From the NCBI RefSeq assembly GCF_944391105.1, contig NZ_CALXSK010000019.1, positions 1-62,935 of the forward strand: DNA of 62,935 nucleotides, given 5' to 3'. The notes under the pieces are model-generated. The model saw only the letters and a program-made list of their open reading frames with translations. It made no database searches and was not told the origin of the DNA. Both the position numbers and the translations under genes were made by a program. Source of the DNA: an uncultured Victivallis sp. GTDB taxonomy: Bacteria; Verrucomicrobiota; Lentisphaeria; Victivallales; Victivallaceae. Each line of letters opens with the position of its first letter. Within the stretch, counting starts at the first letter, position 1. Shown here in pieces: positions 28,162 through 38,341 of the stretch.

Positions 28162-29301
28162 ATGGAGAAAAAAATTCTGCTGTTTGCGGCCGCACTTCTG
28201 GCGGCGGCCGAGGCGTTCGCACTGCGCCCGGGCGATCCGGTCGAGGAGCTGATCGGGGTGAACTGGGTGCAGGGCGCTCCGCTTGCGATGCTGCCGCCGG
28301 AGAACCCGTCGCCCGGCGACCCCGAGTTCAAGGTGGTGGTGTTTCTGCTGACCCGCGCCCAGAATACGGACGATACGCTCACGCTGCTGAATTTTCTCCG
28401 ACGCACATTTGCGAACAGGGTGCGTTTCGCAGTCGTGACTCCGGACTCCGAAACCGATGTGAAAGAACTGCTCAAACGGCGCCCGGACTTCACCGCGAGT
28501 TTCGGGGTCGACACCAAACGGACGCTGACGCCGAAATACATCGGCAGCAGTCTGCTTCTCCCGTTGGCTTTTGTTGCGGACAGGGAGGGGGAGATCGTCT
28601 GGAGCGGGGAGGCGGCCTATCTCGGGGAGGCGCTGCAGAAGTGTCTCGACGGCACGCTCGACCGCGATGCACAGCGGAAACTCTCCCCGCTGCTCGATGA
28701 ACTCCCGACCCTGCTGCGCGGCGACAATGAATCGAGAATGCGGAGACTCGTTGACTCCATCTTCCGGATCGAACCAGGCCAGCCGACCGCGTTGCGGATC
28801 CGGCTTTTCGTGCTCGAAAGCAACGGCCGCGCCGCCGAAGCGTTGAAACTTGTTCAGTCGCAGATCAAACTTGCACCGAAGGTGACCCGGCTCTACTTCG
28901 AGGCGATGAACCTCATTGCCCGCAATCCGCAGCTCGCCTCGCAGAACGAGGCGGTCGTCCGCGCCTATACCGAGGCGGTGAAAAACGATCCTGATGCCGA
29001 CAATCAGATGGCGTGGATGCTCCTGACCCGCCAGCCGGACGAGCCGGAAGCGCTCAAGAGCGCCAGGGTTCTCACGGAACGCGCCCGGACTTTGCTGAAG
29101 ACCGATGCGCAGGGGGCGTTGCGCGGCTCATGCCTGAATACGCAGGCGCTGCTCGCCTACCGCTTGGGAAAGCTCGAAGAGGCGAAAAAGCTCCAGGCGG
29201 AAGCGATTCGCGTCTTTGAAGCCGCAGATCTGCCCGGAGCGGTATCTGACGCCCGGCGGCGCCTTCTCTATTACGAAACGGTGCTCTCGCTCGCGCGCTG
29301 A
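28162..29301 (+). CDS. Secreted thioredoxin-fold protein with TPR-like C-terminus
   Basis: 379 residues. A signal peptide covers about 1-21 (LLFAAALLAAAEAFA). Residues about 25-165 resemble a TlpA/redoxin-type thioredoxin fold (KVVVFLLTRAQNTDDTLTLLNFL, VRFAVVTPDSETDVKELL, PLAFVADREGEIVWSGE), but no CxxC motif is present, so it is probably not a redox enzyme. Residues about 195-370 are helical, with TPR-like pairs (ESNGRAAEALKLVQSQIKLAP; NTQALLAYRLGKLEEAKKL). GGAGG precedes the start. A scaffolding role in the periplasm is a guess. Its last 31 bp overlap the end of the opposing gene. Confidence 0.78.
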   Translation: MEKKILLFAAALLAAAEAFALRPGDPVEELIGVNWVQGAPLAMLPPENPSPGDPEFKVVVFLLTRAQNTDDTLTLLNFLRRTFANRVRFAVVTPDSETDVKELLKRRPDFTASFGVDTKRTLTPKYIGSSLLLPLAFVADREGEIVWSGEAAYLGEALQKCLDGTLDRDAQRKLSPLLDELPTLLRGDNESRMRRLVDSIFRIEPGQPTALRIRLFVLESNGRAAEALKLVQSQIKLAPKVTRLYFEAMNLIARNPQLASQNEAVVRAYTEAVKNDPDADNQMAWMLLTRQPDEPEALKSARVLTERARTLLKTDAQGALRGSCLNTQALLAYRLGKLEEAKKLQAEAIRVFEAADLPGAVSDARRRLLYYETVLSLAR

Positions 29302-30167
29302 TCCGGAGCCGGCTGAATCTCCCACCGTTCATCGAGCCGGGCACATTTGCCGGGTTCGACCGGAGCGAGCGGTCCGAGCGACTCGATCTCGAGGAATCCG
29401 GGCATCGTGAAGAACTCCGCATTGCAGCCGCCGTCCGGATAGGTCGCAGTTGGATCGTATGGAAAGTGTTTCACGAAACGCTCGCCCGCGAGATCATACG
29501 CGGCCCAGCCCGGCTTCACGGTTGCGCCGAATTTCTGCTTGGAGACGTACCGGTTGTCCTGACGCATCCGGATGAAGTCGTCCCCCCAGGTGAAGCGCGG
29601 ATCCGCCATTTTCGTGAACCGCCAGAGAACGACCGGGCGGGCGTATTCGAACGATTCGTCCGGTTCTTTGCCGTGCGGCACATAGGGTTCCTGCGGAACG
29701 ACGAGTTCACCGCCTTCGGCCATGACGGTCAGACACCACGGCGCGAATGTGACCGCCCACGGATTTTCGTTGAAGATGCGGTGGCGCAGAACGACGCCGC
29801 TCCCGCTGCCGAGGAGGCAGATATCGATCTCCTTGCGCAGTCCGGTGGTGCGTTCCGTCGCACATTTGAGGAAGAGCGTCCGTCCGTCCCAGCTGTGTTC
29901 GACCGGATCCACGTCGGGGTAGTAGGTGCGCGGCCACACCTCCGGCGCATGCCAGAGACGGTGGCCGCCGTAGCTCTGCCACTCATCCGGTTTCACGTCG
30001 GCCATCTCTTCGTCGAAATTCTTCATGAAATTCACGCCGCCGTCGATCCGGCGGTAGCAGAGAATGCGGGGGCCGAGCCCGACGGAAACGATCAGTTCGA
30101 CTGTCCCGTTTGAGAGGCGCAGGCAGTTCTTCCAGTTCCGATAAGCGACTGTATCACAAAACGTCAT
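29271..30167 (-). CDS. DUF4380-type galactose-mutarotase-like protein
   Basis: 298 residues. The start, LSNGTVELIVSVGLGPRILCYRRIDGGVNFM, matches the opening beta-strands of DUF4380/aldose-epimerase-like supersandwich proteins; GGHRLWHAPE and VVLRHRIFNENPWAVTFAPWCLTVMA continue that fold. No signal peptide, so it is probably cytoplasmic. It lies 21 bp downstream of lacZ on the same strand, so it may handle sugar anomers released by the beta-galactosidase. The catalytic residues cannot be assigned with certainty. Confidence 0.8.
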   Translation of the reverse strand: MTFCDTVAYRNWKNCLRLSNGTVELIVSVGLGPRILCYRRIDGGVNFMKNFDEEMADVKPDEWQSYGGHRLWHAPEVWPRTYYPDVDPVEHSWDGRTLFLKCATERTTGLRKEIDICLLGSGSGVVLRHRIFNENPWAVTFAPWCLTVMAEGGELVVPQEPYVPHGKEPDESFEYARPVVLWRFTKMADPRFTWGDDFIRMRQDNRYVSKQKFGATVKPGWAAYDLAGERFVKHFPYDPTATYPDGGCNAEFFTMPGFLEIESLGPLAPVEPGKCARLDERWEIQPAPDQRASESTVS

Positions 30168-30188
30168 TTTGATTTCCTCCGGAATTTG

Positions 30189-33134
<2,946 letters not shown>

Positions 33135-33146
33135 TCATCCGGCAGC

Positions 33147-33175
33147 TTGATTTTTCCATGTTCCCGGCATATACT
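33147..33175 (+). promoter_or_regulatory. Sigma-70 promoter of the NifU-like gene
   Basis: TTGATT (33147-33152), 17-bp spacer, TATACT (33170-33175), in the divergent region with lacZ. The predicted leader is about 90 nt. Confidence 0.72.
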
Positions 33176-33275
33176 GTTTGACATAAGCAGACATCGGGCC
33201 GGGCGCGGAGACTGGAATATGGGAGACGTCCCGCGGCGAAGGCCCATTCACCAGTAACACCGGGAGCGACATATT

Positions 33276-33506
33276 ATGGACGACCTCAGCAAGAAAATCA
33301 CCGATCGGCTCGAAGAGTTGAGAGTGCACCTGCAGGCGGATGGCGGCGATCTCGAAATCGTCGGGATCGATGGGAAAACGGTTCAGCTTCGGCTGCGCGG
33401 CGCCTGCGGCGGCTGCCCCCATGCGGCCATGACCATCAAGGGGGGGCTCGAACGCATTCTGCGCGAGGAGATCGATCCGGAAATCGTGATCGAACGGGTT
33501 CTTTAA
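33276..33506 (+). CDS. NifU C-terminal-domain iron-sulfur protein
   Basis: 76 residues, a stand-alone Nfu domain. LRVHLQADGGDLEIVGIDG and LRGACGGCPHAAMTIKGGLE with the CGGC (CxxC) cluster ligands are diagnostic. Such small Nfu proteins carry a [4Fe-4S] cluster between two subunits and deliver it to target enzymes. A single-gene unit: promoter upstream, terminator 28 bp after the stop. Confidence 0.94.
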   Translation: MDDLSKKITDRLEELRVHLQADGGDLEIVGIDGKTVQLRLRGACGGCPHAAMTIKGGLERILREEIDPEIVIERVL

Positions 33507-33533
33507 CGCCTTTTCCAGGATATGGAGAAAATC

Positions 33534-33564
33534 CGGCGCTCCCCTGATGGAGTGCCGTTTTTTT
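33534..33564 (+). terminator. Intrinsic terminator after the NifU-like gene
   Basis: CGGCGCTCC pairs with GGAGTGCCG (one G-U), loop CCTGAT, followed by seven T. Confidence 0.92.
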
Positions 33565-33595
33565 GGAGGTGTGCCCGTTTTTTCTTTTTTTTCGT

Positions 33596-33624
33596 TTGAA
33601 AAACGGAAAAACGGGTGTTACATT
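33596..33624 (+). promoter_or_regulatory. Promoter of the tig-clpP-clpX region
   Basis: TTGAAA (33596-33601), 17-bp spacer, TACATT (33619-33624), just after the previous terminator and about 110 nt before tig. The surrounding T-tract/A-tract inverted repeat (CCCGTTTTT ... AAAAACGGG, 33574-33615) covers the -35 region and may bend DNA or bind a regulator. Confidence 0.62.
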
Positions 33625-33732
33625 AATTGCTCTGTATCTGTAAGAGTTTGAAAAGGTAATGCAAAGCCCGGCCGCAGTCGGATGTTCGGAACAGAGCAGC
33701 CGGACGGCTTAGAAAAGAAAGGTTTGATTCAG

Positions 33733-35040
33733 ATGGCGAAGAGTCTCGTAGATTCCATGCAGATGGAAGTGCGTTCCAAGCAGCCCTGCCGCAAGGAGTT
33801 GGATTTCGTTGTTCCGGCAGAGACCGTCAAAAGTGAACTGGACAAGGTGCTCCGCGAATTTGCGTATGCGGTCTCCATTCCGGGATTCCGCCAGGGCAAA
33901 GCGCCGGCTGCGATGCTCAAGAGCAAATACGCCAATGAGATTCGTCAGGAACTTGAGCGGAAGATCATCTATGCCGCGTTCGAACTCGCGGGCAAGGACG
34001 GGTCGCTTGATCTTGTGACCTGCGGCATTGAGGGCGAACCGAAGCTTGAGTTCGACCAGGAGTTCAAGTTCACGCTCGGAGTGGATACCGCGCCGGAGTT
34101 CGAACTGACCGACTACAAGGCGATCAAGGTCAAGGAGGAGCTTGACGCCGTGACCGACGAGCAGATCGACGAACGTGTGAAATTCTATCGGACGATGTAC
34201 GGCAACTACACCGAAGTGAACGGCCCGGCTCAGAAGGACGACATGCTCAAGGTGAGCTACAAGAGCGACTTCGCTCTTCCGGAAGACGCCTCCGCCGCTC
34301 TGAAGCGGCAGGTCGAGGCCGAGAGTACGTTCCTGTGGCTCAGTGATCCGGAGACGATTCCGGGCTGTACCGCTGCGCTGACCGGCGCCGAAGTCGGCAA
34401 GGAGTACACGTTCAAGGCCGAATATCCGGCCGATTACCGCGAAGCGGCTCTCGCCGGCAAGACGGTGGAGTACACGGTCAAGGTCGAAGGCATTCAGCGC
34501 CGCGCCGAGCTCAGCGATGAGGAGCTCGCGGAAAAAGCGCGCGTGAAGTCCGTCGCCGAATTCCGCGATATGCTCCGCAAGGCGATGGAGCAGGAGAATG
34601 CCGCCAAACAGCACAACGCGACCGTCGAAAAGATCTACGAGGAGCTGGACAAGGCGATTCCGGAATTCGAACTGCCGCCGTCGATCCTCGCGGCTGAAGT
34701 TCAGAAGGAGCTTCAGAAGATGGCGCGCGAGGTCGTGAAGAGCGAAGAGGACGCCGAGAAGTTCAAGGCGGCTCTCGAAGAGAATAAGAAGAAGGCCGAG
34801 GAGGAGGCGAAGAAGTCTCTGCGCCGCACCTTCATCCTCCGGCGGATTGCGAAGGCCGAGAACATCAAACTCGAAGACGACGAGGTCGATACCCAGCTTC
34901 GGGAGATGAGCCGCTACTACGGCTACAAAGAGAAAGAGTTCCGCTCGATGCTCGAGAAAAACGGCGGAATGGATGACATTCAGCTGGACATGCTCAGCAA
35001 TAAAGTGCTGAACCACCTCGCCGAAATGGCGACGAAGTAA
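33733..35040 (+). CDS. tig: Trigger factor
   Basis: 435 residues from ATG 33733 (AAAGG about 11 nt upstream); an in-frame start at 33682 has no ribosome site. The ribosome-binding domain has the signature VSIPGFRQGKAPAAMLKSKY (variant of GFRxGKxP). A central FKBP-like domain follows (about 160-250), then a long helical C-terminal chaperone domain with many Lys and Glu. It captures nascent chains at the ribosome exit. A terminator stands between this gene and clpP, yet the tig-clpP-clpX order is the classical one. Confidence 0.95.
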   Translation: MAKSLVDSMQMEVRSKQPCRKELDFVVPAETVKSELDKVLREFAYAVSIPGFRQGKAPAAMLKSKYANEIRQELERKIIYAAFELAGKDGSLDLVTCGIEGEPKLEFDQEFKFTLGVDTAPEFELTDYKAIKVKEELDAVTDEQIDERVKFYRTMYGNYTEVNGPAQKDDMLKVSYKSDFALPEDASAALKRQVEAESTFLWLSDPETIPGCTAALTGAEVGKEYTFKAEYPADYREAALAGKTVEYTVKVEGIQRRAELSDEELAEKARVKSVAEFRDMLRKAMEQENAAKQHNATVEKIYEELDKAIPEFELPPSILAAEVQKELQKMAREVVKSEEDAEKFKAALEENKKKAEEEAKKSLRRTFILRRIAKAENIKLEDDEVDTQLREMSRYYGYKEKEFRSMLEKNGGMDDIQLDMLSNKVLNHLAEMATK

Positions 35041-35060
35041 GCAGCACAAAGCGCACTTTG

Positions 35061-35116
35061 AAAGAGCCGGGTGGCGGACCGTTGCCGACGAGGGACGGCC
35101 CGACGCGGCTCTTTTT
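35061..35116 (+). terminator. Terminator between tig and clpP
   Basis: AAAGAGCCG (35061-35069) pairs with CGGCTCTTT (35106-35114), which itself runs into TTTTT; the loop is long and GC-rich. Read-through would still allow clpP expression. Confidence 0.78.
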
Positions 35117-35203
35117 CTGTTTGACGGTTTTTTTGGAAGGGGGGCGCGGTGACGCGCCGGAGCAAGTGGAGTTCATAACCAAACAACTTGATGAGGTGAC
35201 GGA

Positions 35204-35809
35204 ATGAAAGCCAACTCTTTTCTGGTTCCCATGGTGGTCGAGCAGACTGGTCAGGGCGAAAGAGCTTTCGATATTTACAGCCGGCTGCTGAAGGACCGGA
35301 TCATTCTGCTGGGTACGCCGATCGACGACGATGTCGCGAATCTCGTGGTCGCCCAGCTGCTGTTCCTGCAGGCGGAAGATCCGAAGAAGGATATCGACCT
35401 TTACATCAACAGCCCCGGAGGTTCTGTCACGGCGGGACTTGCGATTTATGATACGATGCAGATTCTCTCCTGCGACGTGAAGACCTACTGTGTCGGGCAG
35501 TGCGCCTCGATGGGGGCGGTTCTGCTCTGCGCGGGCGCCGCGGGCAAACGGTTCGCGCTGCCGAACAGCCGGATCATGATCCACCAGCCCTGGGGCGGGG
35601 CGCAGGGAACCGCCGCCGACATCGACATCCAGGCGAAGGAGATTCTTCGGTTGAAGTCGATGCTGAACGGCATCATCTCCTCCCACACGAAACAGCCGAT
35701 CAAGAAGATCGAAAAGGATACCGAGCGCGACTTCTTCATGGGAGCGGAAGAGGCGGTCAAGTACGGAATCGTCGACAAGGTGGTGTCCAAACCCTCTCAG
35801 GAGAAGTAA
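35204..35809 (+). CDS. clpP: ATP-dependent protease proteolytic subunit ClpP
   Basis: 201 residues. Catalytic serine in [13 protein letters not shown], His in [10 protein letters not shown], and Asp in the expected C-terminal region ([24 protein letters not shown]). [19 protein letters not shown] is the oxyanion-side signature. It forms the tetradecameric chamber fed by ClpX, whose gene begins 6 bp later. Confidence 0.98.
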   Translation: MKANSFLVPMVVEQTGQGERAFDIYSRLLKDRIILLGTPIDDDVANLVVAQLLFLQAEDPKKDIDLYINSPGGSVTAGLAIYDTMQILSCDVKTYCVGQCASMGAVLLCAGAAGKRFALPNSRIMIHQPWGGAQGTAADIDIQAKEILRLKSMLNGIISSHTKQPIKKIEKDTERDFFMGAEEAVKYGIVDKVVSKPSQEK

Positions 35810-35815
35810 CGGATC

Positions 35816-37159
35816 ATGGCAGGGAAACGCGGCAACGACAATAAGCTCATGTGCGCCTTCTGCGGTGCGCGTGAAGGTGACGAACCGCAGGTGATCTTTG
35901 CTCCGAGCGGTTACGAGGGACTCGCGATCTGTTCGAACTGTCTCCGCAACGGTTACGAGGCGCTCTGCCAGGAGAAGCAGGCGAAGCGGAACGTTCCGCC
36001 CGTGCTGAATCTCAAGGTTCCGACCCCTGCGGCGATCAAGGCGGAACTTGACGCCTACGTCATCGGTCAGGAGCGGGCGAAGCGGGTGCTCGCCGTGGCG
36101 GTTCACAATCACTACAAACGGCTTCAGACCCAGGCGGGTATCCACAGCAGGGCGAATGCCGAACTGTTCAAGGACGTCGAGCTCGACAAGAGCAACGTCC
36201 TGCTGCTCGGGCCGACCGGCAGCGGCAAGACATTGCTCGCGCGGACGCTCGCGAAGCTGCTCGACGTGCCGTTCGCGATCTGCGACGCGACGACGCTGAC
36301 CGAAGCGGGATATGTCGGAGAGGATGTCGAGAACATCATTCTGCGGCTCTATCAGGCTTCCGGGAACGATATCGACCGCACGCAGATCGGCATCATCTAC
36401 GTCGATGAGATCGACAAGATCGCGCGTAAAACGGAAAACGTTTCGATCACGCGCGACGTCTCCGGCGAGGGGGTGCAGCAGGCGCTGCTGAAAATCCTGG
36501 AAGGGACGGTCGCGAATGTGCCGCCGCAGGGCGGGCGGAAACATCCTCAGCAGGAGTTCATCCGGATCGACACATCGAATATTCTCTTCATCTGCGGCGG
36601 TGCGTTTGTGGGGCTCGACAAGATCATCCAGAGACGCTGCGGCAAGCAGGTGCTCGGCTTCAAGCGGCTCATCGACGATGAGGCGGAAAAGGCGGAGAAG
36701 GCTGCGGAAAAGCTCGAAAAGAACCCCTATTCGAAGTGCGAACCGGAGGATTTGATCCGGTTCGGGCTGATTCCGGAGTTCGTCGGGCGGCTGCCGGTGG
36801 TCACTTCGCTCGAGCCGCTTGAGCGAAATGATCTCATCCGCATTCTGAAGGAGCCGAAAAATGCACTGATCCGCCAGTACCAGCGGCTGCTCGCGATGGA
36901 GGGGGTCACGCTGGAATTCACGGACGAGGCTCTGATCGCGCTGGCCGACAAGGCCGTGCAGCGGGGGACGGGAGCGCGCGGACTTCGCGCGATTCTTGAG
37001 GAGCTCATGACCGATGTGATGTTCGAAGCGCCCTCTGCGGAAGGGGTCACGCGGTGCGTCGTCGATGCGGACGCGGTGCGCGGGGAATCCGCCCCGAAAC
37101 TGCTCTCCGACACGGTCAAACCGGTGACGCGGCGCGTGATGAAGAAAGCTCAGGCTTGA
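35816..37159 (+). CDS. clpX: ClpX unfoldase, ATPase subunit of ClpXP
   Basis: 447 residues. The N-terminal zinc-binding domain has CAFCG near residue 12 and CSNC near residue 40. The AAA+ module has Walker [16 protein letters not shown] and Walker [12 protein letters not shown]; the pore-loop GYVGEDVE, sensor 1 and [13 protein letters not shown] (sensor 2) regions are also present. It recognises and unfolds substrates for ClpP. The next gene, the kinase, starts 18 bp later and is probably co-transcribed. Confidence 0.98.
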   Translation: MAGKRGNDNKLMCAFCGAREGDEPQVIFAPSGYEGLAICSNCLRNGYEALCQEKQAKRNVPPVLNLKVPTPAAIKAELDAYVIGQERAKRVLAVAVHNHYKRLQTQAGIHSRANAELFKDVELDKSNVLLLGPTGSGKTLLARTLAKLLDVPFAICDATTLTEAGYVGEDVENIILRLYQASGNDIDRTQIGIIYVDEIDKIARKTENVSITRDVSGEGVQQALLKILEGTVANVPPQGGRKHPQQEFIRIDTSNILFICGGAFVGLDKIIQRRCGKQVLGFKRLIDDEAEKAEKAAEKLEKNPYSKCEPEDLIRFGLIPEFVGRLPVVTSLEPLERNDLIRILKEPKNALIRQYQRLLAMEGVTLEFTDEALIALADKAVQRGTGARGLRAILEELMTDVMFEAPSAEGVTRCVVDADAVRGESAPKLLSDTVKPVTRRVMKKAQA

Positions 37160-37177
37160 AAAGGATAACCGTTTCCA

Positions 37178-38302
37178 ATGACACGATCCGCCGATCTTAA
37201 AACCCGGGTCATCAACATCGGGGCCCCTCCCGCGGAACGGCGGGACGAAGTGGATGTTTTCGCCTCGCTGCCGATCAAGCCGCAGGAGCGTTATAAATTT
37301 CTGCGGAGCATCGGCTTCGGCGGGATGAAGAGCGTCCTTCTGGTGTTCGACACGGATACGGGGCGGGAAGTCGCGATGGCGATCATGCCGGATTTCAGGG
37401 AGCGTCCGCGCGTGGATCTGGAGCGGTTTGTGCGCGAGGCGAGACTCACGGCACAGCTGGAGCATCCGAACATTGTGCCGGTGCACGACCTCGGGGTCGA
37501 CAGCTCCGGATCACCGTTTTTCACGATGAAATATCTGCACGGGCAGTCGCTTGCGTCGGTGCTGCGGCGGCTTAAGAAGGAGGATCCGGAGACGGTGCAC
37601 CGTTTCAGTCAGCTCCGGTTGCTGCAGGTGTTCATCCGGATCTGCAACGCGATTGAATTCGCCCATTCGCAGGGAATCTGTCACCTCGATCTGAAGCCGG
37701 AAAATGTGAACATCGGCGAATACGGTGAAGTGCTGGTTCTCGACTGGGGGCTCGCGCGTTCGCTGAATCCCGATTCGCCGGTCGCCTCGCCGAACGTCAA
37801 GGATGTCGATGCGAACGGGCATGTAAAAGGCACCCCCGGTTACATGGCTCCGGAACAGATCCGGATTTCGAAGGAACATCCGGTCGGTTTTGCCTCCGAC
37901 ATTTATGCGCTCGGGGGAATTCTCTATGCGATGCTCACGCTGAGCAATCCGCTTTCGGCCCTTCCGATGGAGGAGGTTCTGCGCCGTACTGTCGCGGGAG
38001 AGATCCCGCCGATGGGAGCGGTCGCGCCGGATGACCGCCACATCCCTTCCGCGCTGGAGGCAATCTGCCAGAAGGCGATGGCGGTCAATCCCGCCAACCG
38101 GTACCGGAGCGTGGCGGAACTGCGCGAGGATATTTTCGCGTTTCAGACCGGTTATGTGCCGAAGGCCGAAAACGCTTCGCCGCTCAAGCACGCGGGCATG
38201 TTTCTCGGCCGGAACCGGCTGATCGTGCTGGTGCTGCTGACGTTGATTCTGGCCGCGGCGCTGGCGACTCTCGCCTACTACTATCTGGATGCGATCCAGT
38301 GA
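37178..38302 (+). CDS. Membrane-anchored Ser/Thr kinase with WNK-like relocated lysine
   Basis: 374 residues: a eukaryote-type kinase domain (about 40-310) and one membrane helix close to the C-terminus (about 345-368), with almost nothing beyond it. Seen: glycine loop IGFGGMKSV with Lys51; the usual beta-3 lysine position reads VAMA (Ala68); alpha-C Glu87 in REA; HLDLKPEN with Asp171, Lys173 and Asn176; DWG with Asp189; GTPGYMAPEQ as activation loop/P+1. Lys51 precedes Ala68 by 17 residues, exactly the offset between Lys233 and Cys250 in mammalian WNK1, where the loop lysine replaces the missing one. So it is probably an active kinase of WNK-like geometry, not a pseudokinase (inference). It follows clpX by 18 bp. 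Confidence 0.9.
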   Translation: MTRSADLKTRVINIGAPPAERRDEVDVFASLPIKPQERYKFLRSIGFGGMKSVLLVFDTDTGREVAMAIMPDFRERPRVDLERFVREARLTAQLEHPNIVPVHDLGVDSSGSPFFTMKYLHGQSLASVLRRLKKEDPETVHRFSQLRLLQVFIRICNAIEFAHSQGICHLDLKPENVNIGEYGEVLVLDWGLARSLNPDSPVASPNVKDVDANGHVKGTPGYMAPEQIRISKEHPVGFASDIYALGGILYAMLTLSNPLSALPMEEVLRRTVAGEIPPMGAVAPDDRHIPSALEAICQKAMAVNPANRYRSVAELREDIFAFQTGYVPKAENASPLKHAGMFLGRNRLIVLVLLTLILAAALATLAYYYLDAIQ

Positions 38303-38326
38303 CCTCCTCCCACGCCCGGGAGGAGG
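38303..38326. terminator. Hairpin between convergent kinase and M16 genes
   Basis: CCTCCTCCC (38303-38311) and GGGAGGAGG (38318-38326) with a 6-nt loop, in the 39-bp gap. No T-run on either side, so intrinsic termination is uncertain; it may stabilise the 3' ends of both mRNAs. Confidence 0.5.
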
Positions 38327-38341
38327 ATTTGCTGGAGAGGT

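Noticed and set aside
34994..37486. Open frame of 830 codons on the minus strand across tig, clpP and clpX
   Set aside because: It is the antisense shadow of high-GC genes with certain identity, has no family features and no ribosome binding site.
37178..38302. Reading the kinase as an inactive pseudokinase because the VAxK lysine is missing
   Set aside because: All other catalytic residues are intact and a lysine occupies the WNK position in the glycine loop at the exact spacing, so loss of activity is the less likely reading.
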